Counted from the first letter of the stretch, positions 6,639 to 14,110 are shown. The stretch is 16,926 nucleotides of DNA from Deltaproteobacteria bacterium (GCA_016203765.1 JACQMB010000127.1:1-16926), one strand, 5' to 3'. Translations and numbers: made by a program. Notes: a model not told the origin generated them from the sequence alone.

Positions 6639-7945
6639 GCGGCCTCCATAATCGATACGGTGACATACGTCCCCGTCCCCGCGTGCGAATGAATCAAACC
6701 CCGTTTGGCGTTGGCGACCTGCAGGGCCGGGTCTTTAAAGTGCTGGCGAATCGTCCCCTGCAACTGCCATAACGCAAAGCAGGCCTGCATCAGGCCGGTG
6801 GCCCCCACCGGGTGCCCGCAGGCGATCAAGCCGCCGGAGGGATTGACCGGGCAAACCGGTTTTTCTTCCAGGTTTAATCCATAGTTAACGCTCGGCATGA
6901 AAGTTTTACCTGAAGTGGCCAGCTTCCCCCCCTCGCCGTAGCGGCAGAGTCCCAAATCTTCATAGGTCTGAATTTCGGAGGAGGTATAGGCGTCGTGCAG
7001 TTCGATAAAGTCGAACTCTTCGATCGGGTTTTTAATGCCCGCCTGTTGATAGGCCTGAATGGCGGCGGACCGCCCGGCCCGGAACGAATGAACGCCCGGA
7101 TATTTCAGATCTTTGTAATCGGATTCGTGTTCGTGCGGCAGGAGCGGGACTTTTTTGTGGGGCCGGTCGGCCATGCGCATGGCGTCGGTGCCGCGTCCGA
7201 TCCCGGTCACCCGGACCGGTTTTAATGATTTACCGGCGGCCTTTTCCAGTTTCTTCAAGCCCGCTTCCGAGCAAAGCAGGGCGCAGGCCGCCCCGTCGCT
7301 CATCACGCAGACATCGTAGCGGGTGAGGGGCCAGGCGATCATCGGAGCATTACGCACATCCTCAATCGTCAGTTTTTCTTTCTTCTGGGCGTAGGGATTG
7401 TGATAGGCGTTCCGATAATTTTTCACCGAAACGTGCGCCAACTGTTCGGGCGTTGTTCCAAACTCCTTCATGTGCCGAACCACCATCATGGCGTAATAGC
7501 CGGTATAAAAACCGCCGACCGGATAGTCGAAGCTGACGTCGCTGGCCAGGGCGATAAACTCGTTCCCCTTCCAGGTCTCCACATGGCTCATCGTTTCAAA
7601 ACCGTAGACGAGGCAGATATCCATGTGGCCGGAGGCGACGTTCTTCCACCCTTCCTGAAAACATAAGCCCCCCGTCGCCCCGCCCCCCTCCACCCGGTGG
7701 GAGGGTTTGGGACAAAGGCCCAGATAATCCTGCGCCATGATTCCTGACATCAGCTGGCGTTGGAAGTGGTCGGAAAAATAGGAGGCGACGGAGCCGTCGA
7801 CCAGCTCGATAAATTTTGTGTAATCCAGCCCAAGATCGGCCGCGGCGTAATCGACCGCCTCTTTGACCAAGGCCTGAAAGGTTTTGTCGGACCTCGCCTT
7901 GGCGAATTTGGAAACGCCGCCTGAAATACAATAGACCGGTCTCAT
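6635..7945 (-). CDS. Thiolase-fold protein (SCP2-thiolase/Ltp2-like) lacking both catalytic cysteines
   Basis: The product has 436 residues. The C-terminal thiolase signature GGLIACGHPVGATG is intact, including its His (about 378). At the nucleophile position, where active thiolases have CASG or CSTG, this protein has GGGATGG (Gly about 89). At the C-terminal Cys position it has IHSHAGTG. Both catalytic cysteines are therefore absent by inspection. Cys-less homologues paired with DUF35 proteins include the Ltp2 retro-aldolases, which use other residues; this suggests C-C cleavage or condensation chemistry rather than ordinary thiolysis. GGAG lies 8 nt before the ATG, and the start overlaps the B12-subunit stop by 4 bp. 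Annotation pipelines would probably call it acetyl-CoA acetyltransferase or lipid-transfer protein. Confidence 0.85.
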   Translation of the reverse strand: MRPVYCISGGVSKFAKARSDKTFQALVKEAVDYAAADLGLDYTKFIELVDGSVASYFSDHFQRQLMSGIMAQDYLGLCPKPSHRVEGGGATGGLCFQEGWKNVASGHMDICLVYGFETMSHVETWKGNEFIALASDVSFDYPVGGFYTGYYAMMVVRHMKEFGTTPEQLAHVSVKNYRNAYHNPYAQKKEKLTIEDVRNAPMIAWPLTRYDVCVMSDGAACALLCSEAGLKKLEKAAGKSLKPVRVTGIGRGTDAMRMADRPHKKVPLLPHEHESDYKDLKYPGVHSFRAGRSAAIQAYQQAGIKNPIEEFDFIELHDAYTSSEIQTYEDLGLCRYGEGGKLATSGKTFMPSVNYGLNLEEKPVCPVNPSGGLIACGHPVGATGLMQACFALWQLQGTIRQHFKDPALQVANAKRGLIHSHAGTGTYVTVSIMEAA

Positions 7946-8349
7946 TTCTTTATCTCCTTATTCAGCCACTCCACAATCTCCTTGGTATCCGTGCCGGGGA
8001 GAAAAACTTTTGCCACCCCAATTTTTTTCAGCCCCGGAACATCCTCCTCGGGAATAATCCCGCCGCCGAAGACGACAATATCCTCCGATTTTTTTCTCTT
8101 TAGCAAGTCCATAATCCTTTGGAATAAATGATTGTGCGCGCCGGATAAAATCGAAACGCCGATCGCGTCGACATCCTCCTGAACGGCCGCATTGGCGATC
8201 ATCTCCGGGGTCTGATGCAGGCCGGTGTAGATGACTTCAAAGCCGGCGTCGCGCAGGGCGCGGGCGATGACTTTAACGCCGCGGTCATGGCCGTCGAGGC
8301 CGGGTTTGCCGATCAAGACGCGGACTTTTTTAAAAGATGCCGGGGTCAT
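7942..8349 (-). CDS. Cobalamin-binding small subunit of an acyl-CoA mutase
   Basis: The product has 135 residues from the ATG at 8349, which has GGAG 6 nt upstream; a TTG at 8361 would add four residues but has no better site. The B12-binding signature K15-P-G-L-D19-G-H21-D-R-G24 is the DxHxxG motif with the lower-axial His and the usual Lys/Asp. It is followed by SILSGAH and FGGG, which bind the nucleotide tail. Its size matches a free-standing small subunit (IcmB or archaeal MCM type) rather than a fused mutase. It overlaps the 3' end of the large-subunit gene by 20 bp, so the two subunits are translationally coupled. No MeaB/ArgK-type GTPase chaperone is seen in the window. Confidence 0.92.
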   Translation of the reverse strand: MTPASFKKVRVLIGKPGLDGHDRGVKVIARALRDAGFEVIYTGLHQTPEMIANAAVQEDVDAIGVSILSGAHNHLFQRIMDLLKRKKSEDIVVFGGGIIPEEDVPGLKKIGVAKVFLPGTDTKEIVEWLNKEIKK

Positions 8350-9880
8350 GGTATTCTCCAAAGACGCCTTTCAACGTCTCCATCATCTCACCCATCGTGG
8401 CGTAGGCCCGCGCGCAGTCAAGGAGCGGCGGCATGATGTTTTGGCCCTCGCGGGCGGCGGATTTCAAGAGGCCCAAGGTCTCTTCAACTCTTTTTGCGTT
8501 TCTCCGCTTTTTAACCGCCGCAATCCGTTTGGCCTGCCCTTCGCGGATGTCGTCGGGGATTTTTAAAATTTCAATCGGCGTCTCCTTGGCCGACTTGAAT
8601 TCATTCAACCCGACGATGATTGTTTCCTTTTGCTCAATCTGTTTTTGATAATGATAACTGGCGTCGGCGATCTCCCGCTGGGGAAAACCGGCCTTGACGG
8701 CATTCACCATCCCCCCCATCGCCTCGATCTTTTTGAAATAGTCCCGCGCCTCTTTTTCAAGCCGATTCGTTAAGGCTTCGATAAAATAAGAACCGGCCAG
8801 GGGGTCAATGGTTTGGGTCACCGCTGATTCGTGAGCGATAATCTGCTGGGTGCGGAGGGCGGTCATCGCCGCCAGTTCGGTCGGCAAGGCCAAGGTTTCA
8901 TCCCAGGCGTTGGTGTGAAGCGACTGGGTCCCGCCCAAGACCGCCGCGAGGGCCTGGATCGCGGTCCGGACAACATTGTTATAGGGCTGTTGGGCGGTGA
9001 GCGAACAGCCGGCAGTTTGGGTGTGAAACCGCATTTTCAGCGAGCGTTCGTTTTTCACGGCGTATTTTTCCTTCATCGTTTGGGCCCAGATCCGGCGGGC
9101 CGCGCGAAACTTGGCGATTTCCTCAAAGAAGTCGTTGTGGGCGTCGAAAAAAAAAGAGAGGCGCGGCGCGAAGTCATCCACCTTCAGCCCCCTTGCCATG
9201 CAAGCCTCCACGTAGGCAAAACCGTCGGCCAGGGTGAAGGACAACTCCTGCGCGGCGGTGGAGCCGGCCTCGCGGATGTGATAGCCGGAAATCGAGACGG
9301 GATTGAATTGCGGAACTTCCCGGGTGCAGAATTCGATCATGTCGACGACTACCCGCATCGAGGGGTCGGGGGGAAAGGCGTAGGAATTTTGCGCGATGAA
9401 TTCTTTTAAAACGTCGTTTTGAACGGTGCCGCCGACTTTGGTCCAGGCAACCCCCTGTTTTTCGGCCACCACCAGATACATGGCGAGCAAAACGGCGGCG
9501 GGCCCGTTGATCGTCATCGAGGTGGTAACCTTGTCCAAAGGGATGCCGCTGAACAGGGTCTCCATGTCGGCCAGCGTGGAAACGTTCACGCCGCATTTCC
9601 CCACTTCCCCCTCTGCCCGTTCTTGATCGGCGTCGTAGCCCATCAAGGTGGGAAAATCGAAGGCGACCGACAGGCCGGTCTGGCCGTGCTCCAGTAAAAA
9701 TTTGTAGCGTTTGTTGGTCTCTTCCGGCGAGCCGAAGCCGGAAAAAAGGCGCGTGGTCCAAAGTCTTCCCCGGTACATCGTCTCGTGAATGCCGCGGGTG
9801 TAGGGAAACAGGCCAGGGTCATTGAGGTCCCGGCGGTAGTCGAGGCCGTCGATGTCTTGTGGTTTATAAAACGGCTTCAT
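8330..9880 (-). CDS. B12-dependent acyl-CoA mutase large subunit, isobutyryl-CoA mutase-type active site
   Basis: The product has 516 residues and covers the complete TIM-barrel substrate-binding part of the methylmalonyl-CoA mutase superfamily, without the cobalamin domain. Conserved blocks include TMYRGRLWT, QTGLSVAFDFPT, SMTINGPAA, SISGYHIREAG (His201, equivalent to His244 of Propionibacterium MCM) and QTAGCSLTAQQPYNN. At the two positions that set substrate choice it has Phe46 for Tyr89 and Gln164 for Arg207 (the motif KEFIAQN replaces KEFMVRN). Those are the substitutions known for isobutyryl-CoA mutase, which lacks a carboxylate to bind. His32 also replaces Tyr75. Most pipelines would label it methylmalonyl-CoA mutase; I favour butyryl/isobutyryl-CoA isomerisation or a related branched acyl-CoA. 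Its ATG overlaps the acyl-CoA dehydrogenase stop by 4 bp. Confidence 0.9.
   Translation of the reverse strand: MKPFYKPQDIDGLDYRRDLNDPGLFPYTRGIHETMYRGRLWTTRLFSGFGSPEETNKRYKFLLEHGQTGLSVAFDFPTLMGYDADQERAEGEVGKCGVNVSTLADMETLFSGIPLDKVTTSMTINGPAAVLLAMYLVVAEKQGVAWTKVGGTVQNDVLKEFIAQNSYAFPPDPSMRVVVDMIEFCTREVPQFNPVSISGYHIREAGSTAAQELSFTLADGFAYVEACMARGLKVDDFAPRLSFFFDAHNDFFEEIAKFRAARRIWAQTMKEKYAVKNERSLKMRFHTQTAGCSLTAQQPYNNVVRTAIQALAAVLGGTQSLHTNAWDETLALPTELAAMTALRTQQIIAHESAVTQTIDPLAGSYFIEALTNRLEKEARDYFKKIEAMGGMVNAVKAGFPQREIADASYHYQKQIEQKETIIVGLNEFKSAKETPIEILKIPDDIREGQAKRIAAVKKRRNAKRVEETLGLLKSAAREGQNIMPPLLDCARAYATMGEMMETLKGVFGEYHDPGIF
8356..8359 (-). promoter_or_regulatory. Ribosome binding site choosing the ATG of the B12 subunit
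   Basis: GGAG on the minus strand lies 6 nt before the ATG at 8349, inside the 3' end of the mutase gene. It favours this start over the TTG at 8361. Confidence 0.6.
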
Positions 9881-11028
9881 TGGGAAATCTCTTTAAGGAC
9901 CTCCCGCGCGATCACCAATCTTTGTATTTCGCTCGTCCCTTCATAGATCTCCGTAATTTTGGCGTCGCGAAAATAGCGCTCCACCGGATATTCGCGGATG
10001 TAGCCGTAGCCGCCAAGTATCTGCACCGCCTCTTTGGCGGCAAAGTTCGCCGCCTCGGAAGCAAAGAGTTTTGCCATGGCCGCCTCTTTGGTAAAATTTT
10101 GCCGCTGATCCTTGAGGACGGCCGCCCGCCAGGTTAAAAGGCGGGCGGCATCGATCTGGGTTGCCATGTCGGCCAGTTTGTTTTGGATCGACTGAAATTT
10201 GGCGATCGGCTGGCCGAAGGCCTCCCGTTCGGTGGCGTATTTGGCGGCAAAATCCAAGGCGGCCCGGCCGATCCCCAAGGCCTGCGTGGCAATCCCGATC
10301 CGGCCGCTGTCGAGGGTGACCATGGCGATGGTAAACCCCTCCCCCTCTTGGCCAAGCCGGTTTGCCTCGGGGACCTCGCAGTTATCCAGGATAACCGAAG
10401 AGGTCGAAGAGGCCCGGATCCCCAATTTTTTCTCGATCTTGCCGACCGAAAAACCTTTGAACTCTTTTTCCACTATAAAGGCCGTGACCCCTTTGTGTTT
10501 TTTGGCCGGGTCGAGAGTGGCAAAAATAATCATGGCGTCGGCGTGGGGGCCGTTGGTGATGAAATTTTTGGCGCCGTTGAGGAGATATTTGTTTCCTTTT
10601 TTGGTCGCCGTGGTTTTGAGGGCCGCGGCATCGGAACCGGAGCCTGGCTCAGAAAGCGCGTAGGCCCCCAGTTTTTTGCCGGCGGCAAAGTCAGGGAGAT
10701 ATTTTTTCTTTTGGGCCTCGGTGCCGTGTTTGAAAATGGGACCCAGGAAAAGCGAATTGTTAACCGACATGGTGACCGCGGTAGAAGCACAGGCCGCGGA
10801 AATTTCTTCGAGGACCAAGACATAAGAAAGGGTGTCGAGTCCCGCGCCGCCGAAATCCTGCGGGACCATCATTCCCTGAAAGCCCAGCTCGGCCATTTTT
10901 TTGACGTTTTCGTTTGGAAACTGCGATCGCTCGTCCAGATCGGCGGCCCGGGGCGCGATCTCCTTTTGCGCAAACTCCCGCGCCATTTGACGGATCATTT
11001 GGTGGTCTTGGTCGAGTTGAAAGTTCAT
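9877..11028 (-). CDS. Acyl-CoA dehydrogenase, short-chain/butyryl-CoA type
   Basis: The product has 383 residues from the ATG at 11028. The longer open frame would begin at a TTG inside the adjacent palindrome and is rejected. It is a full-length FAD-dependent acyl-CoA dehydrogenase with an N-terminal helical domain, the middle-domain motif YALSEPGSGSDA, FITNG, and the C-terminal catalytic Glu in IYEGTSEIQR (about residue 363). The Glu position is that of short-chain, butyryl- and glutaryl-type enzymes, not the long-chain or isovaleryl type. It would oxidise butyryl-CoA (or isobutyryl-CoA) to the enoyl-CoA and pass electrons to ETF; no ETF genes are in the window. The ribosome binding site is weak (GAGAAAG). 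Its stop overlaps the mutase start by 4 bp. Confidence 0.93.
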   Translation of the reverse strand: MNFQLDQDHQMIRQMAREFAQKEIAPRAADLDERSQFPNENVKKMAELGFQGMMVPQDFGGAGLDTLSYVLVLEEISAACASTAVTMSVNNSLFLGPIFKHGTEAQKKKYLPDFAAGKKLGAYALSEPGSGSDAAALKTTATKKGNKYLLNGAKNFITNGPHADAMIIFATLDPAKKHKGVTAFIVEKEFKGFSVGKIEKKLGIRASSTSSVILDNCEVPEANRLGQEGEGFTIAMVTLDSGRIGIATQALGIGRAALDFAAKYATEREAFGQPIAKFQSIQNKLADMATQIDAARLLTWRAAVLKDQRQNFTKEAAMAKLFASEAANFAAKEAVQILGGYGYIREYPVERYFRDAKITEIYEGTSEIQRLVIAREVLKEISQ

Positions 11029-11040
11029 CTTTCTCACGAA

Positions 11041-11087
11041 GGGGTCAAGTCTCAAGTTGACATGATGTCAACTTGAGACTTGACCCC
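11041..11087. mobile_element. 47-bp perfect palindromic element (23-bp arms)
   Basis: Arms at 11041-11063 and 11065-11087 are exact reverse complements around a single central G. They begin GGGGTCAAGTC and end GACTTGACCCC. This resembles palindromes of the GGGGTCAAG...CTTGACCCC type that I associate with REP-associated tyrosine transposase (RAYT) systems in proteobacterial genomes; that link is from memory. No transposase is in the window. The right arm encodes the last residues and the TGA stop of the 3-hydroxyacyl-CoA dehydrogenase gene. Confidence 0.75.
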
Positions 11088-11835
11088 ATTGATAAAACCC
11101 CTCGCCGCTTTTGCGGCCGAGTTTGCCTTGCGCAACCATCTTTTTTAACAGCGGGGCCGGCTCGCGCCCCATCACCTCCATAATATACAGACAGGTGTCG
11201 AGCCCCACAAAATCGGCCAGGGTCAAGGGGCCCATCGGATGGTTGCAGGAAAGTTTCATCGCCAAATCAATGTCTTCTTTGCTGGCCAGCCCCTCTTCCA
11301 GGACATGGACCGCCTCGTTCAACATCGGGATCAGAATGCGGTTGACCACAAAGCCGGGGGCGTCTTTGACGGTGACGGGTGTTTTCCCAAGTTTTTTGGC
11401 AAAACTTAAAGTGCTTTCCAGGGTTTCCCTAGAAGTCCGCTCCGCACGAATCACTTCCACACACTGCATTTTAGGGACCGGATTCATAAAGTGCATGCCG
11501 ATGACTTTATCGGGGCGTCGGGTCTGTTTGGCCAACTGTGCAATCGGAATGGAGGAGGTATTGGAGGCCAAAATCACATCCGGTCTAACCAGGGCATCGA
11601 GCTCCTTAAAAATTTTGTATTTTATCTCCGGTTTCTCGACGGCGGCCTCGATGCAAAAATCGCAATTTTTGAAATCGTTCAGGTCGGTGGTTGTCTTTAT
11701 GTTGGGGAGGGGTTTTGCCTTCCGCAATTGTTCCTTGGAAATATCATAAAGCCAAACCTGAAAACCGGCCGCAGCACTTACCTGCGCGATGCCGCTCCCC
11801 ATGATGCCCGCGCCTATTACTCCGACGGTTTTCAC
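11068..11835 (-). CDS. hbd: 3-hydroxyacyl-CoA (3-hydroxybutyryl-CoA) dehydrogenase
   Basis: The product has 255 residues. The GTG at 11835 is chosen because GGAGA lies just upstream, it overlaps the thiolase stop as GTGA, and it places the Rossmann motif GVIGAGIMGSGIAQ at the N-terminus; the longer frame adds a non-homologous Arg-rich stretch. The catalytic His115 and Glu127 keep the family's 12-residue spacing, and Ser94 and Asn165 are also present. It reduces acetoacetyl-CoA or oxidises 3-hydroxyacyl-CoA with NAD(P). Two oddities stand out. It is about 23 residues shorter than clostridial Hbd, and the gap falls between the second beta-strand (LYDIS) and TTTDL. Its last residues (GQVSS) and TGA come from the palindromic element rather than from the family's usual C-terminus. 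Confidence 0.92.
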   Translation of the reverse strand: MKTVGVIGAGIMGSGIAQVSAAAGFQVWLYDISKEQLRKAKPLPNIKTTTDLNDFKNCDFCIEAAVEKPEIKYKIFKELDALVRPDVILASNTSSIPIAQLAKQTRRPDKVIGMHFMNPVPKMQCVEVIRAERTSRETLESTLSFAKKLGKTPVTVKDAPGFVVNRILIPMLNEAVHVLEEGLASKEDIDLAMKLSCNHPMGPLTLADFVGLDTCLYIMEVMGREPAPLLKKMVAQGKLGRKSGEGFYQWGQVSS

Positions 11836-12989
11836 GTTCTCTCCACAAGCATGGCAACGGCTTCTCCTCCGCCGTTGCACAGGCTGACCAGGCCCCGTTT
11901 GGCGTTCTGCTCCTGCATGCTGTAAAGCAAAGTCGTAAGGAGACGCGCCCCGCTGGCGCCGATGGGATGGCCAAGGGCCACCGCCCCCCCCTTGATGTTG
12001 ACCTGGTTGCGATCCAGTTTCAGTTCTTTAATGGCCGCCAGCATCACCACCGCAAAGGCCTCGTTGATTTCCCAAAGATCGATGTCGCCGGTTTTTAAAT
12101 TTAAACGATCCAAAAGTTTTCGAATGGCATCGACCGGCGCGGTGGTAAACCACTCCGGTTCTTTGGAGGCCCCGCCGTGGCCGATGATTTTGGCCAAAGG
12201 TTTTAAACCCAACTCTTTGGACTTGGCCTCCAACATAACTACACAAGCCGCCGCCCCATCGTTGATGGATGAGGCGTTGGCCACCGTCACCGTCCCATTC
12301 TTTTCAAAAACCGGTTTTAAATTCGGGATTTTTTCGAATTTGACGCGGAAAGGTTCTTCGTCCTGCTTGCATTCGCCGACCGGGACCGTTTCGGCAACAA
12401 ATTTTTTGTTTTCGATGGCCGCCAACGCTCGTTTGTAACTTTCGATCGCATAGTCATCCTGCTCTTTTCGGCTGAAATTATATTTTCGGGCGCACAGCTC
12501 CGCGCATTGCCCCATCTGCTTTCCCGAATAAATATCGAGGAGGCCGTCATAAATCATCGAATCGATCATTTCGGCGTTGCCCATGCGCAGGCCCTGCCGG
12601 GCCCGGGGCAAAAGATAGGGGGCCTGGCTCATGGATTCCATCCCTCCGGCAACGATCACTTCGGCCTCGCCGCAACGGATCATCTGATCGGCCAGCATGA
12701 CCGATTTTAGACCCGAGGCGCAAACCTTGTTGACTGTTAAAACGCCTACTTTGTTTGGGAGTCCCGCGCCAAGGGCCGCCTGACGGGCCGGTGACTGCCC
12801 CAGGCCCGCTTGCAAAACACAGCCCAGGATGACCTCCTCGACCTGATCGGGTTTGAGGCCGGCACGCCGAACCGCTTCACGAACCACGGCGGCGCCAAGC
12901 TCGGTCGCCTTTTGTGAAGCTAACCCCCCCAAAAAAGAGCCGACCGGCGTGCGGCAGGCAGAAACGATGACGGAACTAGGCATGAGCAT
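11832..12989 (-). CDS. Acetyl-CoA acetyltransferase (thiolase)
   Basis: The product has 385 residues. All catalytic elements are present: the nucleophile Cys90 in NKVCASGLKS, His341 in GHPIGASGAR and Cys371 in LCNGGGEA. It would condense two acetyl-CoA to acetoacetyl-CoA or cleave 3-ketoacyl-CoA. It is the first gene of the acyl-CoA operon, directly ahead of hbd with a 4-bp overlap, which favours a C4 (AtoB/ThlA-like) role over a long-chain FadA role. The ATG at 12989 and the one at 12983 are both possible. Neither has a clear ribosome binding site, and the predicted promoter lies so close that the message may be leaderless. Confidence 0.93.
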   Translation of the reverse strand: MLMPSSVIVSACRTPVGSFLGGLASQKATELGAAVVREAVRRAGLKPDQVEEVILGCVLQAGLGQSPARQAALGAGLPNKVGVLTVNKVCASGLKSVMLADQMIRCGEAEVIVAGGMESMSQAPYLLPRARQGLRMGNAEMIDSMIYDGLLDIYSGKQMGQCAELCARKYNFSRKEQDDYAIESYKRALAAIENKKFVAETVPVGECKQDEEPFRVKFEKIPNLKPVFEKNGTVTVANASSINDGAAACVVMLEAKSKELGLKPLAKIIGHGGASKEPEWFTTAPVDAIRKLLDRLNLKTGDIDLWEINEAFAVVMLAAIKELKLDRNQVNIKGGAVALGHPIGASGARLLTTLLYSMQEQNAKRGLVSLCNGGGEAVAMLVERT

Positions 12990-12992
12990 TCA

Positions 12993-13021
12993 GCAATAAA
13001 AGAGGCTTAAATGATTGTCAA
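12993..13021 (-). promoter_or_regulatory. Possible promoter of the acyl-CoA operon
   Basis: On the minus strand a consensus -35 TTGACA (13016-13021) is followed after 17 nt by TATTGC (12993-12998), which is only a half match to TATAAT. It fills the 33-bp gap between dnaJ and the thiolase gene and would start transcription at or just before the ATG codons at 12989 and 12983. Confidence 0.35.
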
Positions 13022-13022
13022 T

Positions 13023-13967
13023 TTATGATTCACGCGGATTGTACGGATGTTTGGCGGCCCATTCTTCGATCAGTTTTTCGAGTTCGGGATCGCTCTTTTC
13101 CGGTGGGACGATCCGGACGATCACATATTGATCCCCTTTTGTCCCCTTGTTTTCCAAATCCGGGCACCCTTTTCCCTTCAGACGGAACTTTTGACCGCTA
13201 GCGGTCCCCTTGGGAACTTTCATCCGGGTCGTCCCATCCAAAGTAGGAACCGGAATGGTCGCCCCCAAAATGGCTTCATAAATGGTAATCGGAATTTCGC
13301 AGACGACATCGGCCCCTTCCCGCCAAAAAATGGGATGGGGGGTCACACGGATGTTCAGGTAGAGATCGCCTCCGTTTTCCCCCTTTCCGGCCACGCGCAC
13401 CTTGGAACCGTTATCGACACCGGCCGGAATTTTGACCGTGGCCGATTGGATGCGTCGGGAGGTTCCATAGACCGCTTCCAAAAAATCGATTTCCGTTTCG
13501 ATTTCGATGTCTCTTGCCTTTGGTTCTTCACGCGTATGGGCATGGGTTGGCCCCCTTCGTGAGGAGCCGCCCTGCCGCATTCCTCCCATTTGAAAAAGCT
13601 CTTCAAAAAGATTGCCGAGGCCTCCCATCCCTTCGAAATCAAAACCCTCCGCTTTGCCGCCGCCGGGGCCGGAGCGAAATTCCCACTGAAAGCCCCCGGG
13701 ACCGGTGCGCGTTCCCCCGCCGAACGGACCCCCGGCAAAAGGGCCGCCGCCAAATGAACCCCCTGCCCCGAACATGTCATACTCTTTTCTCTTTTTGGAA
13801 TCGGAGAGTACGTTGTAGGCCCCGGAAATTTCTTTAAATTTTTCCTCCGCCCCTTTGTCTTTATTGACATCCGGATGATACATTTTGGCCAGACGGCGGT
13901 AGGCCTTGCGGATTTCATCTTCAGAAGCGCCCCTCGCAACCCCTAAAATTTGGTAGTAATCCTTCAT
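13023..13967 (-). CDS. Type II DnaJ (CbpA/DnaJ2-like) Hsp40 co-chaperone
   Basis: The product has 314 residues. The N-terminal J-domain (1-70) carries the Hsp70-activating H31-P32-D33 in a YHPDVNKD context. It is followed by a Gly/Phe-rich linker (about 68-115, GGSFGGGPFAGGPFGGG) and two C-terminal beta-sandwich substrate-binding domains (for example VRVAGKGENGGDLYLNI and GTTRMKVPKGTASGQKFRLKG, the latter segment split here only for description). There are no CxxCxGxG zinc-finger repeats, so it is type II rather than canonical DnaJ. It would deliver misfolded clients to DnaK in the cytoplasm. It appears to have its own promoter and is followed 33 bp later by the acyl-CoA operon. Confidence 0.92.
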   Translation of the reverse strand: MKDYYQILGVARGASEDEIRKAYRRLAKMYHPDVNKDKGAEEKFKEISGAYNVLSDSKKRKEYDMFGAGGSFGGGPFAGGPFGGGTRTGPGGFQWEFRSGPGGGKAEGFDFEGMGGLGNLFEELFQMGGMRQGGSSRRGPTHAHTREEPKARDIEIETEIDFLEAVYGTSRRIQSATVKIPAGVDNGSKVRVAGKGENGGDLYLNIRVTPHPIFWREGADVVCEIPITIYEAILGATIPVPTLDGTTRMKVPKGTASGQKFRLKGKGCPDLENKGTKGDQYVIVRIVPPEKSDPELEKLIEEWAAKHPYNPRES

Positions 13968-14019
13968 CCGTCTTAATTACAGAACCCCCGGCTCAGAAAC
14001 GACAATTCTTGTTATAGGG

Positions 14020-14047
14020 AGAATAGCGAAAAATAGAATAATTTCAA
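14020..14047 (-). promoter_or_regulatory. Possible promoter of the dnaJ-like gene
   Basis: On the minus strand TTGAAA (14042-14047) and TATTCT (14020-14025) are 16 nt apart, a fair sigma-70 match. The -35 extended to CTTGAAA also equals the sigma-32 -35 box, but no CCCCATNT-like -10 lies at heat-shock spacing. It is 52 bp from the start codon. Confidence 0.35.
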
Positions 14048-14110
14048 GTAATTATTGCATTTTTATCTTGTCATTCTTGTTGCGATGCATTATAAACATA
14101 AAAGATCTAA

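Noticed and set aside
8349..8361. TTG start at 8361 for the B12-binding subunit
   Set aside because: The ATG at 8349 has GGAG at 6 nt and matches the expected N-terminus; the TTG has no comparable site.
8330..9880. Methylmalonyl-CoA mutase as the default product name
   Set aside because: The superfamily is right, but the Arg that binds the methylmalonyl carboxylate and the companion Tyr are replaced by Gln and Phe.
11029..11055. TTG start at 11055 for acyl-CoA dehydrogenase
   Set aside because: The codon and the following residues come from the palindromic element. The ATG at 11028 gives the normal family length.
11836..11880. N-terminal extension of Hbd with an Arg-rich stretch
   Set aside because: It is antisense or out-of-frame overlap with the end of the thiolase gene. 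The GTG at 11835 with GGAGA fits the family N-terminus.
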